From contig MU069853.1 in the NCBI GenBank assembly GCA_002284615.2, forward strand, positions 146,999-163,534: a DNA stretch of 16,536 nt, read 5' to 3'. The stretch is from Dunaliella salina (lineage: Eukaryota > Chlorophyta > Chlorophyceae > Chlamydomonadales > Dunaliellaceae). The translations under genes and the position numbers were made by a program. Position 1 is the first letter of the stretch. The number at the start of each line of letters is the position of its first letter. The notes beneath the pieces are model-generated. The model had not been told where the DNA came from. It saw only the letters and a list, made by a program, of their open reading frames with translations, and searched no databases. Below, one piece after another: positions 15,128 to 16,536 of the stretch.

Positions 15128-15794
15128 GCTATCGATTGGTACATATATGGGTCCAATCAAAGAGGGTCGGGGGTGGTGGGAAGTTCGGGAGGCTTCCAAT
15201 TTTTAAGACCCCCCTCCAGAAATTTTCTGGGCCACTTCTACAGAATTTTGATAACATATTTGGAATTCTGAGCTCAAGAGCTGTCGGTTGGCACTCTCTT
15301 TTGGTGCAAATTGGGTGAAGGGGGGGGGGGGGGTCTCCGTGTGCATGGCTGGGAGTCTACGCCATGCACGTTAGGGTGTGGGCAGCACAAGCAAATAAAT
15401 CCAAACTTCCAGGATAGTTATGTGTGTTCTTGCAAGGTGAAGTCAGGAGGGCACTTTGTGGACTTGCAAGCCAGTTGTGGATGCCTAAAGGGCAGGTTTG
15501 CATGGGCATCCACTTGGCCCATAACTCTAACTCATTGCATTGAGTATGCAATATCTCATTGCATTGAGTATGCAATTTCTCATTGCATTGAGCATGCATG
15601 TCTCATTGCATGCATTTCTCGTTGCATTGAGCATGCAGATAGATGCAGAATTAAAAGAGGTGCAGATTGGTACCCTTACTGCCTGGATTGGGGCACTTGA
15701 AGGGGGGTTTTGGGGGTGGTGGGCTGGTCAGGGGGGTCCAACCACCCAACATTTCAATGACGTCCAATACTTCCATTTTTTTAAACCCTCCTGC
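15128..15794 (+). repeat. G-rich modular repeat, copy R2
   Basis: Second full copy of the repeat at 11013-11635. Its flanks are unrelated to those of R1, which fixes the shared ends at GCTATCGATTGGTA and CCTCCTGC. The first-module motif AGCTATCGATTGGTAC (15128) recurs diverged as AGCTGTCGGTTGGCAC (15279) and GCAGATTGGTACCC (15662). Each is followed within about 50 bp by a G run, including an uninterrupted run of 14 G at 15318-15331. The repeat therefore looks built from diverged modules in one orientation. It differs from R1 mainly by the minisatellite at 15531-15638. It lies in the presumed intron of the NPC1-like gene. Confidence 0.75.
15531..15638 (+). repeat. 24-bp minisatellite within R2
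   Basis: About 4.7 copies of CTCATTGCATTGAGTATGCA plus 3-4 variable bases. Full units lie at 15531, 15555 and 15579, a shortened one at 15602 and a variant (CTCGTTGCATTGAGCATGCA) at 15618. R1 has a single unit-like stretch near 11461, so the array expanded only in this copy. Confidence 0.9.
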
Positions 15795-16283
15795 CCTGTG
15801 CCAGATTTTCTCCAGAGAAGCGGCTGAATTTCTATACCTGACCAAACACTAGGTCTTTTCACTCCATTTTTTTGCAATGATAATTTTTTGGTACAAGGAC
15901 TCCAAATCACCAAAAACCACCCAATTTGGTCCAGCAGGTGGTCCGGATTAAAGATTTGATGGTGAAAACTAGGGTTCACGCCGCGGCCAATTTGGCACGT
16001 GTGCCATGACTGGCACCTTCTATGCTGACGTGCTATGGATACATTTCGGTGATAATCTTAAAAGTGCCAGTTTTGGCACACAAACTCAAGGAACGATTGA
16101 TAAGTACCCCTTTTTTAGGCCTCCGTCGCCCCCCTCTGGTTTTTTCCTTTGTTTCCCCTCATATGTAACCAGGCTCTGTGCTTGCTAGCCTTGGCTCCTT
16201 TTCTTCCTCTTGCTCTCTTCCTCCTTTTTTTTTTTCCCCGTGAACACCAATAGGCACAGCAATCAAGGCATATGGTTGGTGCA
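15795..16283. other. No gene recognised
   Basis: Probably still intron or intergenic. It contains T-rich tracts (16110, 16130, 16213) and a near-palindrome TTGGCACGTGTGCCA near 15991-16005, echoed by TGGCACC and GTGCCAG nearby. No coding resemblance was seen on either strand. Confidence 0.4.
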
Positions 16284-16536
16284 ACCCTGCCAGCCAAGCC
16301 TGGGTTGCATTGTGCCTGGTGCAAAGTACCTCGCACAAACATTACATGAAAGAATTAAGTTTCAGAGCAGAAGTTGCACGACCTCCGGTATCACATCATG
16401 TAGGGCACACCAATGAAGCAACCCTGCCAGATGCACAGCAACTGTGCCTGGTGCTTTGTGTGTTTTGCCTAGTGCCACGTGTGACCCTGCCAGATGCACA
16501 GCGCTTGTGCCTGGTGCTTTGTGCACTTTGTCCAAT
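16284..16536. repeat. Tandem repeat, about 63 bp period, running off the right edge
   Basis: ACCCTGCCAG starts at 16284, 16421 and 16484. The last two units are in tandem (63-bp spacing) and share ACCCTGCCAGATGCACAGC, then TGTGCCTGGTGCTTTGTG. The first is diverged and separated by 137 bp but keeps GCAACCCTGCCAG and TTGTGCCTGGTGC. The third unit continues to the window end, so the array size is unknown. Confidence 0.7.

Noticed and set aside
15531..15638. CRISPR-like regular repeats
   Set aside because: The units are contiguous with only 3-4 variable bases between them; there are no spacers, and the window is eukaryotic.
15311..15700. A 129-codon plus-strand frame with repeated H-C-I-E-Y-A-I-S
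   Set aside because: It is the translation of the 24-bp minisatellite (a multiple of three) and G-rich repeat, with no counterpart in R1.
15991..16005. Palindrome around CACGTG (E/G-box like)
   Set aside because: A single short near-palindrome without a promoter context or nearby start of a gene.

Overview
This is a eukaryotic nuclear window. There are no operon-like gene runs, ribosome binding sites or long intact ORFs. It is dominated by broken non-LTR (LINE) retrotransposons, a tRNA-headed SINE, a small terminal-inverted-repeat element and G-rich intermediate repeats. One short stretch looks like host coding sequence: the terminal exon of a Niemann-Pick C1/Patched-like membrane protein. 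One LINE group here combines RT, RNase H, a CCHC knuckle and a C-terminal PD-(D/E)XK restriction-like endonuclease (RLE). That mix is reported for the Dualen/RandI clade, first described in Chlamydomonas, so a green-lineage host is my leading guess. The species cannot be read from the sequence.

Layout. 1-1520: two head-to-tail minus-strand remnants of an APE-type LINE with a CCHC knuckle; the left one runs off the edge. 1781-2115: a 5'-truncated 3' end of the RLE-type LINE. 2540-3966: a plus-strand APE/CCHC-type LINE whose zinc knuckle is split by an inverted relative (3243-3678). 4037-8652: the longest element, plus strand, in the order RT, connection region, a PCIF1/CAPAM-like methyltransferase-like module, RNase H, CCHC, RLE. 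It carries a 252-bp truncated LINE copy (5029-5280) and a 167-bp SINE (7239-7405). 8653-10026: a minus-strand RLE-type LINE running into it. 10027-13063: a second copy of 6775-9224 in direct orientation (offset 3252 bp), with its own later insertions: the G-rich repeat (11013-11635) and a 165-bp TIR element (12734-12898). 13064-13412: another truncated RLE-type LINE end. 13413-13840: the 3' end of a third LINE type. 14181-14567: poly(A)-like signal and terminal host exon on the minus strand, with the presumed intron to the right. 15128-15794: second copy of the G-rich repeat. 16284-16536: a tandem repeat running off the right edge.

How the parts relate. The RLE-type LINEs, their truncated copies and the SINE share a 3' terminus (CTTGCGTAG-like, then CTTTT repeats). 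This is the signature of one reverse transcriptase mobilising all of them. The two duplicated units act as filled and empty sites for each other, so three insertions can be bounded almost to the base and dated after the duplication. Every LINE copy here is interrupted by frameshifts or stops. The best preserved coding block is the RNase H domain at 10010-11041.
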